Source: Caulobacteraceae bacterium UBA5005
Lineage (GTDB): Bacteria; Pseudomonadota; Alphaproteobacteria; Caulobacterales; Caulobacteraceae
NCBI GenBank assembly: GCA_002398405.1
Contig: DGYN01000127.1
Location: 30,443 to 50,908, forward strand
DNA length: 20,466 bases
Reading direction: 5' to 3'
Shown: one piece after another, positions 7,111-13,213 of the stretch
Numbering within the stretch: position 1 is the first letter of the stretch
Layout of the letters: each line of letters opens with the position of its first letter
Notes under the pieces: generated by a model
What the model saw: the letters and a program-made list of their open reading frames with translations, nothing else
Told to the model about the DNA's origin: nothing
Database searches by the model: none
Position numbers and translations under genes: made by a program

Positions 7111-7947
7111 TTAGCCGCCGCGGAACAGGGACAGCACGATCTGCGGCGCCGTATTGGCGATCGACAGGGCTTGGGCGCCCAGCTGCTGCTGGACCTGCAG
7201 CGCCTGGAGCCTCGCGCCTTCCTTGGCCATGTCGGCGTCGACGAGGTTGCCGACCCCAGTCTCCAAAACATCGGTGAGCTTGGAGACGAAGACCGCGTGC
7301 GCTTCAATTTGCCGCGCCTGGGCGCCGATATCGCCAAGCGCCGCATTGACGTTTGCGAGCGAAGTGGTGAGAGCCGCCATCACCGCGGTCGCGTTGGTCA
7401 CGGTGTTGATCGAGGAGTTGGCGCCCAGGGTTACGATCGCGCCGCCGAGCGACATGTTCTTAACTGACAGAGTCACGAAGGACGCAGCGTCAGCGCTGGC
7501 CAGGAAGCGGATGTTGGCGGCGAGCGAGCCGTTCAGAATGTTGGCGCCGTCGAAGCTCGCCGAGCCGATCACCTGGGTGATCTGCCGGAGAAGCGATTTA
7601 TAGTCGGCGTTCAGAGCGGTGCGCGAGGCGGTGTCGATAGAGGGGTCGAGCGCCGCGATCACCTTTTCCTTCATGGAAACAAGAATATCGGAGACAGATT
7701 CGCCGGCGGTCATCGAGACTTCGGCGACCGACGTCGCCCGGTCCAGGCTCATCTTGACCGCCCCGAGGGCGCCGATGTCGGCCCGTTGATCCTGGGCGAT
7801 CGACCAGACCGCCGCATTGTCCTTGGCGTTCTGGACCTTGAGGCCCGTGGAGATCCGGTTCTGAGCATTATTCAGAGTTTCGGACGTCGCGTTCAGGTTC
7901 TGAAGGGCGATCAGGGCGCCCTTGTTTGTGTTCACGCTCAGCGCCAT
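7111..7947 (-). CDS. Flagellin (divergent paralogue, FljJ/FljL-like)
   Basis: 278 residues. Typical short flagellin: conserved N-terminal D0/D1 helices (MALSVNTNKGALIALQNLN, then RISTGLKVQNAKDNAAVWSIAQ), a short variable centre (about 140-195), and the conserved C-terminus (GNLVDADMAKEGARLQALQVQQQLGAQALSIAN). It is exported by the flagellar type III system and polymerises in the filament. It differs clearly from the second flagellin of this window, for example KEGARLQ against KESARLQ and an extra C-terminal FRGG. In Caulobacter several non-identical flagellins occupy different filament zones, and this one could be such a minor subunit. The start is ATG 7947 with only a weak GGGAA upstream. 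I see no sigma-54 element ahead of it, unlike the other flagellin. Confidence 0.95.
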   Translation of the reverse strand: MALSVNTNKGALIALQNLNATSETLNNAQNRISTGLKVQNAKDNAAVWSIAQDQRADIGALGAVKMSLDRATSVAEVSMTAGESVSDILVSMKEKVIAALDPSIDTASRTALNADYKSLLRQITQVIGSASFDGANILNGSLAANIRFLASADAASFVTLSVKNMSLGGAIVTLGANSSINTVTNATAVMAALTTSLANVNAALGDIGAQARQIEAHAVFVSKLTDVLETGVGNLVDADMAKEGARLQALQVQQQLGAQALSIANTAPQIVLSLFRGG

Positions 7948-8036
7948 GGCCGTGTTCCCGTTGGCTCCGGGCGATTCCCGCCCCGGGTGAATGGTTAGGC
8001 GGGTATGGTGAGCAGAAGGTTAATGCCGCAACGGCG

Positions 8037-8079
8037 AAGGGCCGCGCGTCGGTTGAGCGACGTCGGCTGAAAGGCCCTT
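8037..8079 (-). terminator. Possible terminator or processing stem after the FlaG-family gene
   Basis: Nested inverted repeats: AAGGGCC (8037-8043) with GGCCCTT (8073-8079) outside, or alternatively GCCG-CG-CGTCG (8041-8051) with CGACG-T-CGGC (8058-8067) inside. It begins 17 nt after the flaG stop. There is no T-run, so it may be a stabilising stem rather than an intrinsic terminator. Confidence 0.3.
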
Positions 8080-8095
8080 GGCGAGGGCGAAAAGA

Positions 8096-8368
8096 CTAGG
8101 CGCGGGCGTCGATGACGGCGCCGGCCTGGTAGGTTTCCTGCTCCTTAAGACGCAGGATCTCTTCCCTGGGGAACTGCTGGATGACCTCTCCGGTGCGCCG
8201 GTCCATCGTCTTGTAGACGAAGGCTCCAGTGCGATCGTCTTCCTCGATGATGAGGCGGACGTCGGGCTGGTCGGCCGCGGGAGGCGGCGGAGCAGTTTCC
8301 CGGACTTGCGGGGCGAGAGAACCGTAGCTCGCGTCCGTGACCGGAACGACTGTGTTCAGCTTGCTCAT
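8096..8368 (-). CDS. flaG: FlaG-family flagellar protein
   Basis: 90 residues, a usual size for the family. A flexible N-terminus with PPPP (27-30) leads into the signature FVYKTMDRRTGEVIQQFPRE (about 50-69) and ILRLKEQE, the core of the FlaG domain. FlaG proteins are linked to filament length or flagellin handling in several bacteria; the exact mechanism is not settled. The start is ATG 8368 with an excellent AAGGAG 7 nt upstream. The gene lies between the two flagellin genes on the same strand, supporting a filament role. A GC-rich stem separates it from the upstream flagellin. The domain named FlaG here is not necessarily the same as the historical flaG locus of Caulobacter. Confidence 0.85.
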   Translation of the reverse strand: MSKLNTVVPVTDASYGSLAPQVRETAPPPPAADQPDVRLIIEEDDRTGAFVYKTMDRRTGEVIQQFPREEILRLKEQETYQAGAVIDARA

Positions 8369-8463
8369 GTCTCCTTACGACGGCTTTTGCCGCCGCTCCT
8401 GAAGTGAAACCGTTGACGGCGGGACCGGGAGGTGTGCCCCCGACCCCGCCGCCCGCGGATGGC

Positions 8464-8488
8464 CCGCGGGCCCGTTTTGGACCCGCGG
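8464..8488 (-). terminator. GC-rich stem-loop after the FljK-like flagellin
   Basis: CCGCGGGTCC (8488-8479 on the minus strand) pairs with GGGCCCGCGG (8473-8464), a 10-bp stem with one G-T pair and a 5-nt loop AAAAC. It starts 15 nt after the flagellin stop codon. There is no T-run, so it may act as a terminator or as a 3' stabiliser of an abundant mRNA. Confidence 0.5.
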
Positions 8489-8503
8489 AAACCGTTGCGT
8501 TCC

Positions 8504-9328
8504 TTAACGGAACAGGCCCAGCAGTGCGGACGAAGAGGAGTTGGCGATCGACAGCGCCTGGATACCCAGCTGTTGCCGGGTTTGCAGGGCTTGCAGTCGG
8601 GCGCTTTCCTTCGCGAGATCCGCGTCAACCAGGTTGCCGACACCGATGTCGAGGGCGTCCTGAAGCTTCGAAATGAAGCCAAAGGCCGATTCCAGCGACT
8701 TGGAGCCCGTGCCGAGCTTGGCGATCTTGGACGCCGAGCCGGTGATGGCGGTGCTGACGGTGCCGAGCAGAGTAGCGGCCTGAGTCGCCGTGGCGAACGA
8801 AGCGGTCGCGGTGAGGCCGATACCCGTCAATGACAGGTCTTGGGCCGCAACGGTGATCTTCGAAGTGCCGTCAGCGTTGGCCAGGGCGGCGATGGTCGTG
8901 CCCGAAGCCTTGATCAGGTTGGCGCCGTTGAAGTCGGCGTTCGTGGCGACCTTGGCGATCTGGTCGCGGAGCGACTTGAACTCGTCGTTGAGAGCCGTGC
9001 GGCTCGCGGTGTCGAGGGTCAGGTCGGAAGCGGCGAGGGCCTTTTCCTTCATCTTCAGGAGAAGATCGGAAATGGTCTCACCAGCGGAGATCGCGACGTC
9101 GACGGCCGATTGGCCACGTTGCAGCGAATCCTTGACCGCATTCAGGGCCTGAGACGTACCGCGCTGATTTTGCGCAATCGCCCAGATGGCGCCGTTGTCC
9201 TTGGCGGACGCCACCTTCTGGCCAGTGTTGATGCGGGTTTGAACCGTGTCCAGCTCGCGGCTGGTCGAGTTCAGGTTTTGCAGGGCGACGAGGGCGCCCG
9301 AGTTCGTATTGACGCTGTTCAGCGGCAT
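8504..9328 (-). CDS. fljK: Major-type flagellin, FljK-like
   Basis: 274 residues. Close to Caulobacter FljK as I remember it: N-terminus LNSVNTNSGALVALQNLN, RINTGQKVASAKDNGAIWAIAQ, the AVKDSLQRGQSAVDVAISAGE helix, and the C-terminus GNLVDADLAKESARLQALQ...QQLGIQALSIANSSSSALLGLFR. The short variable middle (about 135-200) is rich in Ser/Thr, the residues used for O-glycosylation by FlmG. It is the flagellar filament subunit, secreted by the flagellar export system and held or dosed by FlaF/FlbT. The start is ATG 9328; AGGA (9341-9338) lies 9 nt upstream and can pair with TCCT (9350-9347) in the leader. Transcription is predicted from the sigma-54 promoter at 9402-9417. Which of the Caulobacter fljJ/K/L genes it equals is not certain. 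Confidence 0.95.
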   Translation of the reverse strand: MPLNSVNTNSGALVALQNLNSTSRELDTVQTRINTGQKVASAKDNGAIWAIAQNQRGTSQALNAVKDSLQRGQSAVDVAISAGETISDLLLKMKEKALAASDLTLDTASRTALNDEFKSLRDQIAKVATNADFNGANLIKASGTTIAALANADGTSKITVAAQDLSLTGIGLTATASFATATQAATLLGTVSTAITGSASKIAKLGTGSKSLESAFGFISKLQDALDIGVGNLVDADLAKESARLQALQTRQQLGIQALSIANSSSSALLGLFR

Positions 9329-9401
9329 GACGTTAGGTCCTATTCAAGGATGACCGGCGCCGTTTTGGCTACCGGTAGGCATTTGGCCCGACGGCGGTTC
9401 A

Positions 9402-9417
9402 TGCAAAGTCCGCGCCA
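9402..9417 (-). promoter_or_regulatory. Sigma-54 promoter of the FljK-like flagellin
   Basis: The minus strand reads TGGCGCGGACTTTGCA, matching the -24/-12 consensus TGGCAC-N5-TTGCW with exact spacing (GG and GC 12 nt apart) and one difference (CG for CA after TGG). Transcription would start near 9391, leaving a leader of about 62 nt. Late flagellin genes of Caulobacter use sigma-54 with FlbD. Confidence 0.8.
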
Positions 9418-9420
9418 GAC

Positions 9421-9435
9421 CGGCAGATTATGCCG
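9421..9435. promoter_or_regulatory. ftr-like palindrome, promoter-proximal (possible FlbD site)
   Basis: CGGCA-GATTA-TGCCG: 5-bp arms with a 5-nt centre, about 30-45 bp upstream of the predicted start. It has the same outer bases as the distal palindrome at 9489-9503. Probably a second FlbD contact, inferred from resemblance. Confidence 0.45.
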
Positions 9436-9488
9436 ACCGCATAACCCCCTGAAGTTACAGCGTTATATGTCTGTTAAAGAACAGCGTT

Positions 9489-9503
9489 CGGCAAATTTTG
9501 CCG
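9489..9503. promoter_or_regulatory. ftr-like palindrome, promoter-distal (probable FlbD enhancer)
   Basis: CGGCAAA-T-TTTGCCG, perfect 7-bp arms. It lies about 98-112 bp upstream of the predicted sigma-54 start, the distance usual for Caulobacter ftr enhancer elements bound by FlbD, and carries the CGGCAA/TTGCCG core I associate with them. It is 2 bp from the stop codon of the LOG-family gene. Confidence 0.6.
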
Positions 9504-9505
9504 AG

Positions 9506-10087
9506 CTAGAGGTCTTCGGCCTTCATGCGGAAGATTGTCTGGTGGGGCTCATACGCCCGCATCTTGGCCAGCAGGCCATCGAGATTGTCGTCAATGACAA
9601 TGATGTTGGTGTGGGCCGGCCGCACGAATCCGACCTCGGCCATCTTGCGGTAGAAGGCGATCAGGTGGTCATAGAAGCCGGCGACGTTCAAAAGGCCCAC
9701 GGGCTTGTCGTGATAGCCAAGCTGCGCCCAGCTGACGGCCTCCCACAGCTCGTCCTGGGTGCCGACGCCGCCAGGGATAGTCAGAAAGCCGTCGCACAGG
9801 TGGGTGAACATGGCCTTGCGCTCATGCATGCCCGAGACGGTGATAAGCTCGGTGCAGCCGGTGTGGGCGACCTCGGCCGAAACCAAGGCTTCCGGGATCA
9901 CGCCAATGACCTCGCCGCCGGCGGCCAGCGCAGAGTCGGCGACCGCGCCCATCAGGCCCAGGCGCCCTCCCCCATAGACAACGCCGATGCCGCGCTCGGC
10001 CAAGGCGCGTCCGATCTGGCGGGCGGATTCGATGTAGGTGGTGTCGGCGGGGGTGGCGGACCCGCAATAGACGGCGATGCGCTTCAT
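9506..10087 (-). CDS. LOG-family (TIGR00730) Rossmann-fold nucleotide phosphoribohydrolase
   Basis: 193 residues, the standard length. Contains the lysine-decarboxylase-like/LOG signature: GGGRLGLMG (39-47), MHERK (87-91) and PGGVGTQDE (105-113), the last two forming the nucleotide site. Family members remove the base from nucleoside 5'-monophosphates such as cytokinin precursors or AMP. The cellular role here is unknown. It is a cytosolic protein with no signal peptide. The start is ATG 10087. It lies between flaF (43 bp upstream, same strand) and the flagellin control region, so it may be transcribed from the flbT-flaF promoter although nothing in its sequence is flagellar. Confidence 0.92.
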   Translation of the reverse strand: MKRIAVYCGSATPADTTYIESARQIGRALAERGIGVVYGGGRLGLMGAVADSALAAGGEVIGVIPEALVSAEVAHTGCTELITVSGMHERKAMFTHLCDGFLTIPGGVGTQDELWEAVSWAQLGYHDKPVGLLNVAGFYDHLIAFYRKMAEVGFVRPAHTNIIVIDDNLDGLLAKMRAYEPHQTIFRMKAEDL

Positions 10088-10130
10088 GATCGCTGTTTAT
10101 GCCCTGATTTGAGGGCCTTGTACCGCGGCC

Positions 10131-10493
10131 TTACGCCGCTTGCTGCTGGCTCGCGAGGCCCTGCATGATGATACGGTTGATTTCGATCAAGGGCTCGATG
10201 GTCTCTTCGCGGCGCATCACCGCGCTTGTGTGTTTGTTGACCCAGAGGCTCAGCGAAATCATCGAGGCCCGGAGAGGGCCCGGGAGGGAGTTCTGTTCAT
10301 CGGCGCAGTCCGACGCCAGGGTCGACCAAAGGCGCCGGTTCCAATCGAGCGCATCCATACGCTTGGCGATCTCGTTCTCGTCCAGCGCCGAGGCGTCCAT
10401 AAGGGCCCGGGTGACCTGGCCGAACAGGCGGTATTCCATCTCACGCGGGCTCTCGGCCCGCGCGTTAGCCTGTTGATAAGCTTGTAGGGACAT
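10131..10493 (-). CDS. flaF: Flagellar biosynthesis regulator FlaF
   Basis: 120 residues, all-alpha, matching the FlaF family: MSLQAYQQANARAESPREMEYRLFGQVTRALMDA start pattern, the LDWNRRLWSTLASDCA centre and the terminal EINRIIMQGLA motif. In Caulobacter FlaF binds flagellin and is required for its translation and secretion, working against FlbT. The start is ATG 10493 with AAAGG about 7 nt upstream. It overlaps the end of flbT by 29 nt in another frame, so translation is likely coupled. A perfect 7-bp hairpin (10444-10462) lies in its first codons. Confidence 0.93.
   Translation of the reverse strand: MSLQAYQQANARAESPREMEYRLFGQVTRALMDASALDENEIAKRMDALDWNRRLWSTLASDCADEQNSLPGPLRASMISLSLWVNKHTSAVMRREETIEPLIEINRIIMQGLASQQQAA
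10444..10462 (-). other. Hairpin in the 5' coding part of flaF
   Basis: CGCGGGC-TCTCG-GCCCGCG is a perfect 7-bp GC stem with a 5-nt loop, formed at flaF codons 11-17, just after the flbT stop. Such a stem close behind the start could slow or couple flaF translation; this is inference. Confidence 0.35.
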
Positions 10494-10878
10494 TGCCCAG
10501 CCTTTCGTCTTCGTACTCGATCAGTTTCCGGGCCAGCATCAGGGCCTTGTAATATTCCTTGGCCATGACGTGTTTGGAGGCATTGAGGCAGTCGATCAGG
10601 ACCGGGGGGTTCTTAATCACGCCCATGAACTCGGCGAGGCGGGTGGCGAACTCCTCGTGGTATTTCTGAGCGCCGCCCTCATCGAGGTACATCATCATCA
10701 CCGGGAAATAGATCCGGCGCGCGGGACTGGTGGCTTCGTCCTCATGCAGGATGTCCTTCTCGCGCAGGACTGACGCCTTGTTCTGCAGGATCAGGCTCGC
10801 CCGGCGGTCGCCATTCTGAAGAACGGCGCCGTTCAGGACGAACTTCTCACCCGGCTTCAGTGATAATTTGAGCGGCAA
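10465..10878 (-). CDS. flbT: Flagellin mRNA regulator FlbT
   Basis: 137 residues, normal for the family, with the typical opening MPLKLSLKPGEKFVLNGAVL, then the NGDRRASLILQNKASVLREKDI block and the YFPVMMMYLD segment. FlbT binds the 5' untranslated region of flagellin mRNA and lowers its translation or stability until the hook-basal body is complete. The start is TTG 10878; GGGGGAAG lies 4-11 nt upstream and the family sequence begins exactly here. It is the first gene of flbT-flaF, overlapping flaF by 29 nt, and is divergent from flmG. The leader of the FljK-like gene is its expected target. Confidence 0.93.
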   Translation of the reverse strand: MPLKLSLKPGEKFVLNGAVLQNGDRRASLILQNKASVLREKDILHEDEATSPARRIYFPVMMMYLDEGGAQKYHEEFATRLAEFMGVIKNPPVLIDCLNASKHVMAKEYYKALMLARKLIEYEDERLGNVPTSLSTG

Positions 10879-10928
10879 ACTGCTTCCCCCATAGTTGGCC
10901 GCGGCGGCTTCACGCCCGGTTATTGAGG

Positions 10929-10942
10929 ACAGGCTAGCCTGT
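10929..10942. repeat. Perfect 14-bp palindrome in the flbT/flmG divergent region
   Basis: ACAGGCTAGCCTGT is its own reverse complement. It lies 51 bp upstream of flbT and 104 bp upstream of flmG, where an operator for divergent promoters would be expected. I do not recognise the binding protein. Confidence 0.5.
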
Positions 10943-10984
10943 GCGTCCTTAACAACGACTTGCTGCGCGCAAGAAGGCGGTTCC

Positions 10985-10999
10985 TTAGCGGTGCGTTAA
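10985..10999 (+). promoter_or_regulatory. CtrA-like box upstream of flmG
   Basis: TTAG-CGGTGCG-TTAA, one base from the CtrA consensus TTAA-N7-TTAA, 47 bp upstream of the flmG ATG. In Caulobacter the flagellin glycosyltransferase gene is under cell-cycle control, which fits a CtrA site. Single site, matched by eye. Confidence 0.5.
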
Positions 11000-11045
11000 G
11001 CATAAACCCGCCCAATGCAGGCGAGTCGCGCTACACGGTCGCACA

Positions 11046-12845
11046 ATGGCAAGAACTCCCGCAAGACAACGCTTTATGAGCTCGGCAGGCGGCGCGGCGG
11101 CGCCCGCCCCGGCGTCAACCATACCCGTTCTGCCGCGACGCAATGACACAGAACTGGCCGGCGCTTCGGCCTCGCAATCGTCCCTGGCCAAGCTCGAATC
11201 AGCCTTGGCCCAGCTCAAGCTCATGCAGATCGCGCCCTTCCTGGAGCGCGCGATGGAGGCCCTCAAGGTCAATGACGCGGCCAAGGCTTGCGACTGGGCG
11301 TTGAAGGCCCTGGAGCAGGACGAGCGCAGCGGGTTCGCCTGGCGCCTGCTGGGCATCGGGCGGGAAATGGCGGGAGACCACGCCAACGCCATCCGCTGCT
11401 ATGAATCGGCCCTGGCGCTTTCGCCCGACGACACCGAGATCGCCAACGACATCGGCCGCCTCGCCTATTCCCTCGACATGAAAGATCTGGCGGGAAAGCT
11501 CTTCGCCCATTTCTGGCAGGCGCACCCCGAACTGCCGGACGGAGCCAATAATCTGGCCTGTGTGCTGCGCGATCAGAACCTCTATGACGAGGCGATCGAG
11601 GTCTTGAAGCCCGCGATCGGCGCCCACCCCGAACAGCCGCTACTTTGGAACACCTTGGCCTCCACCCTCACCGAGAAGGGCGATTACGCCAGCGCCCTGA
11701 CCTTTTTCGACGAGGCCCTGCGCCTTGATCCGGATTTCGCCAAGGCCCGCTACAACCGGGGCAACGCCAAGCTGCAGATGCTCGATTTCGACGGGGCCCT
11801 GACGGACTGCGACGGGGCCATGGCGTTGACGACCGCGGGCGCGGACCTGGCGATGATGCGCATGGCGCGCTCGACCATCAAACTTTGCCAGGGCCAGGTT
11901 GGCGAAGGTTGGGACGACTATGAGGCGCGCCTCGACCCCCTGTTCGCCGGCGTCACCCACTTCGGCGTCGACCAGCAGAGATGGCAGGTCGGCGATGATC
12001 TCGCGGGCAAGTCCCTGCTGGTCATGGGCGAACAGGGTCTGGGCGACGAGGTGCTGTTCGCCAACGTCATCCCCGATGTCATCGAGGCTTTGGGCCCCAA
12101 GGGAAAGCTGGCCATAGCGGTGGAGCCGCGGCTGGTGGATCTTTTCCAGCGGTCCTTCCCCACCGCTCGGGTCGGGCCGCACGCCACCTACAAGATCGAG
12201 ACCCACGTGGTGAAGGGCGCGCCCTTCATCGAGCCAGGCGCGTTTGACCTTTGGGTCCCGATGGCCTCGCTACTGCGGCAATACCGGCGGAGCGAAGCAG
12301 CCTATCCCCAGCGCGACCGGTTCCTGATCCCCGACGAGGCGCGCATCGCCCATTGGCGACAGGCGCTGAAGGCCGCGCCAAAGGGGCCCAAGGTCGGCAT
12401 CCTGTGGAAGAGCATGTTGCTGCAGGGCTCGCGGGCCAAGCACTTTTCGCCCTTCGAGCAATGGGCGCCGGTGCTGCAGACGCCCGGCGTTGTATTCGTC
12501 AATCTGCAGTACGGCGACTGCGCTGAGGAGCTGGCGCTGGCCAAGCGCGACCTAGGGGTGGAGTTCTGGACACCGCCGGGTATCGACCTGAAGCAGGATC
12601 TCGACGATCTGGCGGCGCTTTGCTGCGTCGTGGACCGGATCATCGGCTTTTCCAACGCCACAACAAATATCGCCGCGGCCGCCGGCGCCCCGGTCTGGAT
12701 GCTGGCCTCCCAGGCGGCGTGGACCAGGCTGGGCTCAACGGTCTACCCCTGGTATCCGCAGGTGCGGGTGTTCGATACCCCCGTCGACCGCGACTGGGCA
12801 AAGGCCATGGGGCCCATTGCCAGGGCCCTAGCCGCCGACCTCTAG
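11046..12845 (+). CDS. flmG: TPR-glycosyltransferase, probable flagellin O-glycosyltransferase FlmG (formerly FlbA)
   Basis: 599 residues. The N-terminal half (about 67-260) is a run of tetratricopeptide repeats, for example WRLLGIGREMAGDHANAIRCYESALALSP (split here as WRLLGIGREMAG and NAIRCYESALALSP) and LRLDPDFAKARYNRGNAK. The C-terminal half (from about 320) is a GT-B-type domain with EQGLGDEVLFANV (330-342), VGILWKS and the donor-site-like IGFSNATTNIAAAAGAPVWML. In Caulobacter the modular enzyme FlmG, encoded beside flbT, binds flagellins through its TPRs and transfers a nonulosonic (pseudaminic-type) sugar to Ser/Thr. The start is ATG 11046; a second ATG at 11076 is possible, and neither has a strong ribosome site. 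Sugar synthesis genes are not in the window. The assignment rests on architecture plus position. Confidence 0.82.
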   Translation: MARTPARQRFMSSAGGAAAPAPASTIPVLPRRNDTELAGASASQSSLAKLESALAQLKLMQIAPFLERAMEALKVNDAAKACDWALKALEQDERSGFAWRLLGIGREMAGDHANAIRCYESALALSPDDTEIANDIGRLAYSLDMKDLAGKLFAHFWQAHPELPDGANNLACVLRDQNLYDEAIEVLKPAIGAHPEQPLLWNTLASTLTEKGDYASALTFFDEALRLDPDFAKARYNRGNAKLQMLDFDGALTDCDGAMALTTAGADLAMMRMARSTIKLCQGQVGEGWDDYEARLDPLFAGVTHFGVDQQRWQVGDDLAGKSLLVMGEQGLGDEVLFANVIPDVIEALGPKGKLAIAVEPRLVDLFQRSFPTARVGPHATYKIETHVVKGAPFIEPGAFDLWVPMASLLRQYRRSEAAYPQRDRFLIPDEARIAHWRQALKAAPKGPKVGILWKSMLLQGSRAKHFSPFEQWAPVLQTPGVVFVNLQYGDCAEELALAKRDLGVEFWTPPGIDLKQDLDDLAALCCVVDRIIGFSNATTNIAAAAGAPVWMLASQAAWTRLGSTVYPWYPQVRVFDTPVDRDWAKAMGPIARALAADL

Positions 12846-12937
12846 GGTGGAACCCGACCGCGGGCTCGCACGCTTACTTCTGCACAATCCCGCTCAGCCA
12901 AGCTTGGCCGGGCGCATAGAGTGACAGGAGTTTCGTT

Positions 12938-13129
12938 ATGGACCGCAAGAAGAGCGATTTCGCAGATATCGAGCACGGCGCGGACGCGGCCGAAGCCGCT
13001 TTCACCGGCCCGGGTCCCGACGACGTCGAGGACAACCGGGACCGGAAGGAAGAAAAGAGGCTGGACCGGGGGCTGAAGGAAACCTTCCCGGCGTCGGACC
13101 CCGTCTCCATCAATCCGGGCGCCGACTAG
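12938..13129 (+). CDS. 63-aa acidic/charged protein with FPASDP motif, function unknown
   Basis: 63 residues, very rich in Asp, Glu, Lys and Arg, with no hydrophobic core; probably largely unfolded or helical. The C-terminus contains LDRGLKETFPASDPVSI, a motif I know from many small uncharacterised alphaproteobacterial proteins (L(D/E)xxLxExFPASDPxS). The start is ATG 12938 with a clear AGGAG 7 nt upstream, and a strong terminator follows, so it looks like a real monocistronic gene. No function can be assigned. Confidence 0.8.
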   Translation: MDRKKSDFADIEHGADAAEAAFTGPGPDDVEDNRDRKEEKRLDRGLKETFPASDPVSINPGAD

Positions 13130-13143
13130 ACAAATAGTCTCAT

Positions 13144-13183
13144 GCGCGGCGCGCTGGGTTGCTTCCAGCGCGCCGCGCTTTAG
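13144..13183 (+). terminator. Strong intrinsic terminator after the 63-aa gene
   Basis: A perfect 14-bp inverted repeat, GCGCGGCGCGCTGG (13144-13157) and CCAGCGCGCCGCGC (13165-13178), with a 7-nt loop, followed by TTTAGTTT. It starts 14 nt after the stop codon and separates this gene from moxR. Confidence 0.85.
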
Positions 13184-13213
13184 TTTGCGGGCTCGTTTTA
13201 GTCGGGGACCCGC

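Noticed and set aside
5945..7114. 389-aa plus-strand open frame opposite flaEY
   Set aside because: Antisense to the flaEY gene, Arg/Gly-rich shadow translation without domains or ribosome site.
8840..10168. 442-aa plus-strand open frame across flagellin, LOG gene and flaF
   Set aside because: Runs antisense through three well-supported genes and their control region; no family resemblance.
10949..10963. TTAA-CAACGAC-TTGC as a second CtrA box
   Set aside because: Only the first half-site is intact; two mismatches in the second half make it too weak alone.
12897..12908. Palindrome GCCAAGCTTGGC as an operator
   Set aside because: A single 12-bp palindrome with no partner or known family; mentioned only as context of the 63-aa gene.
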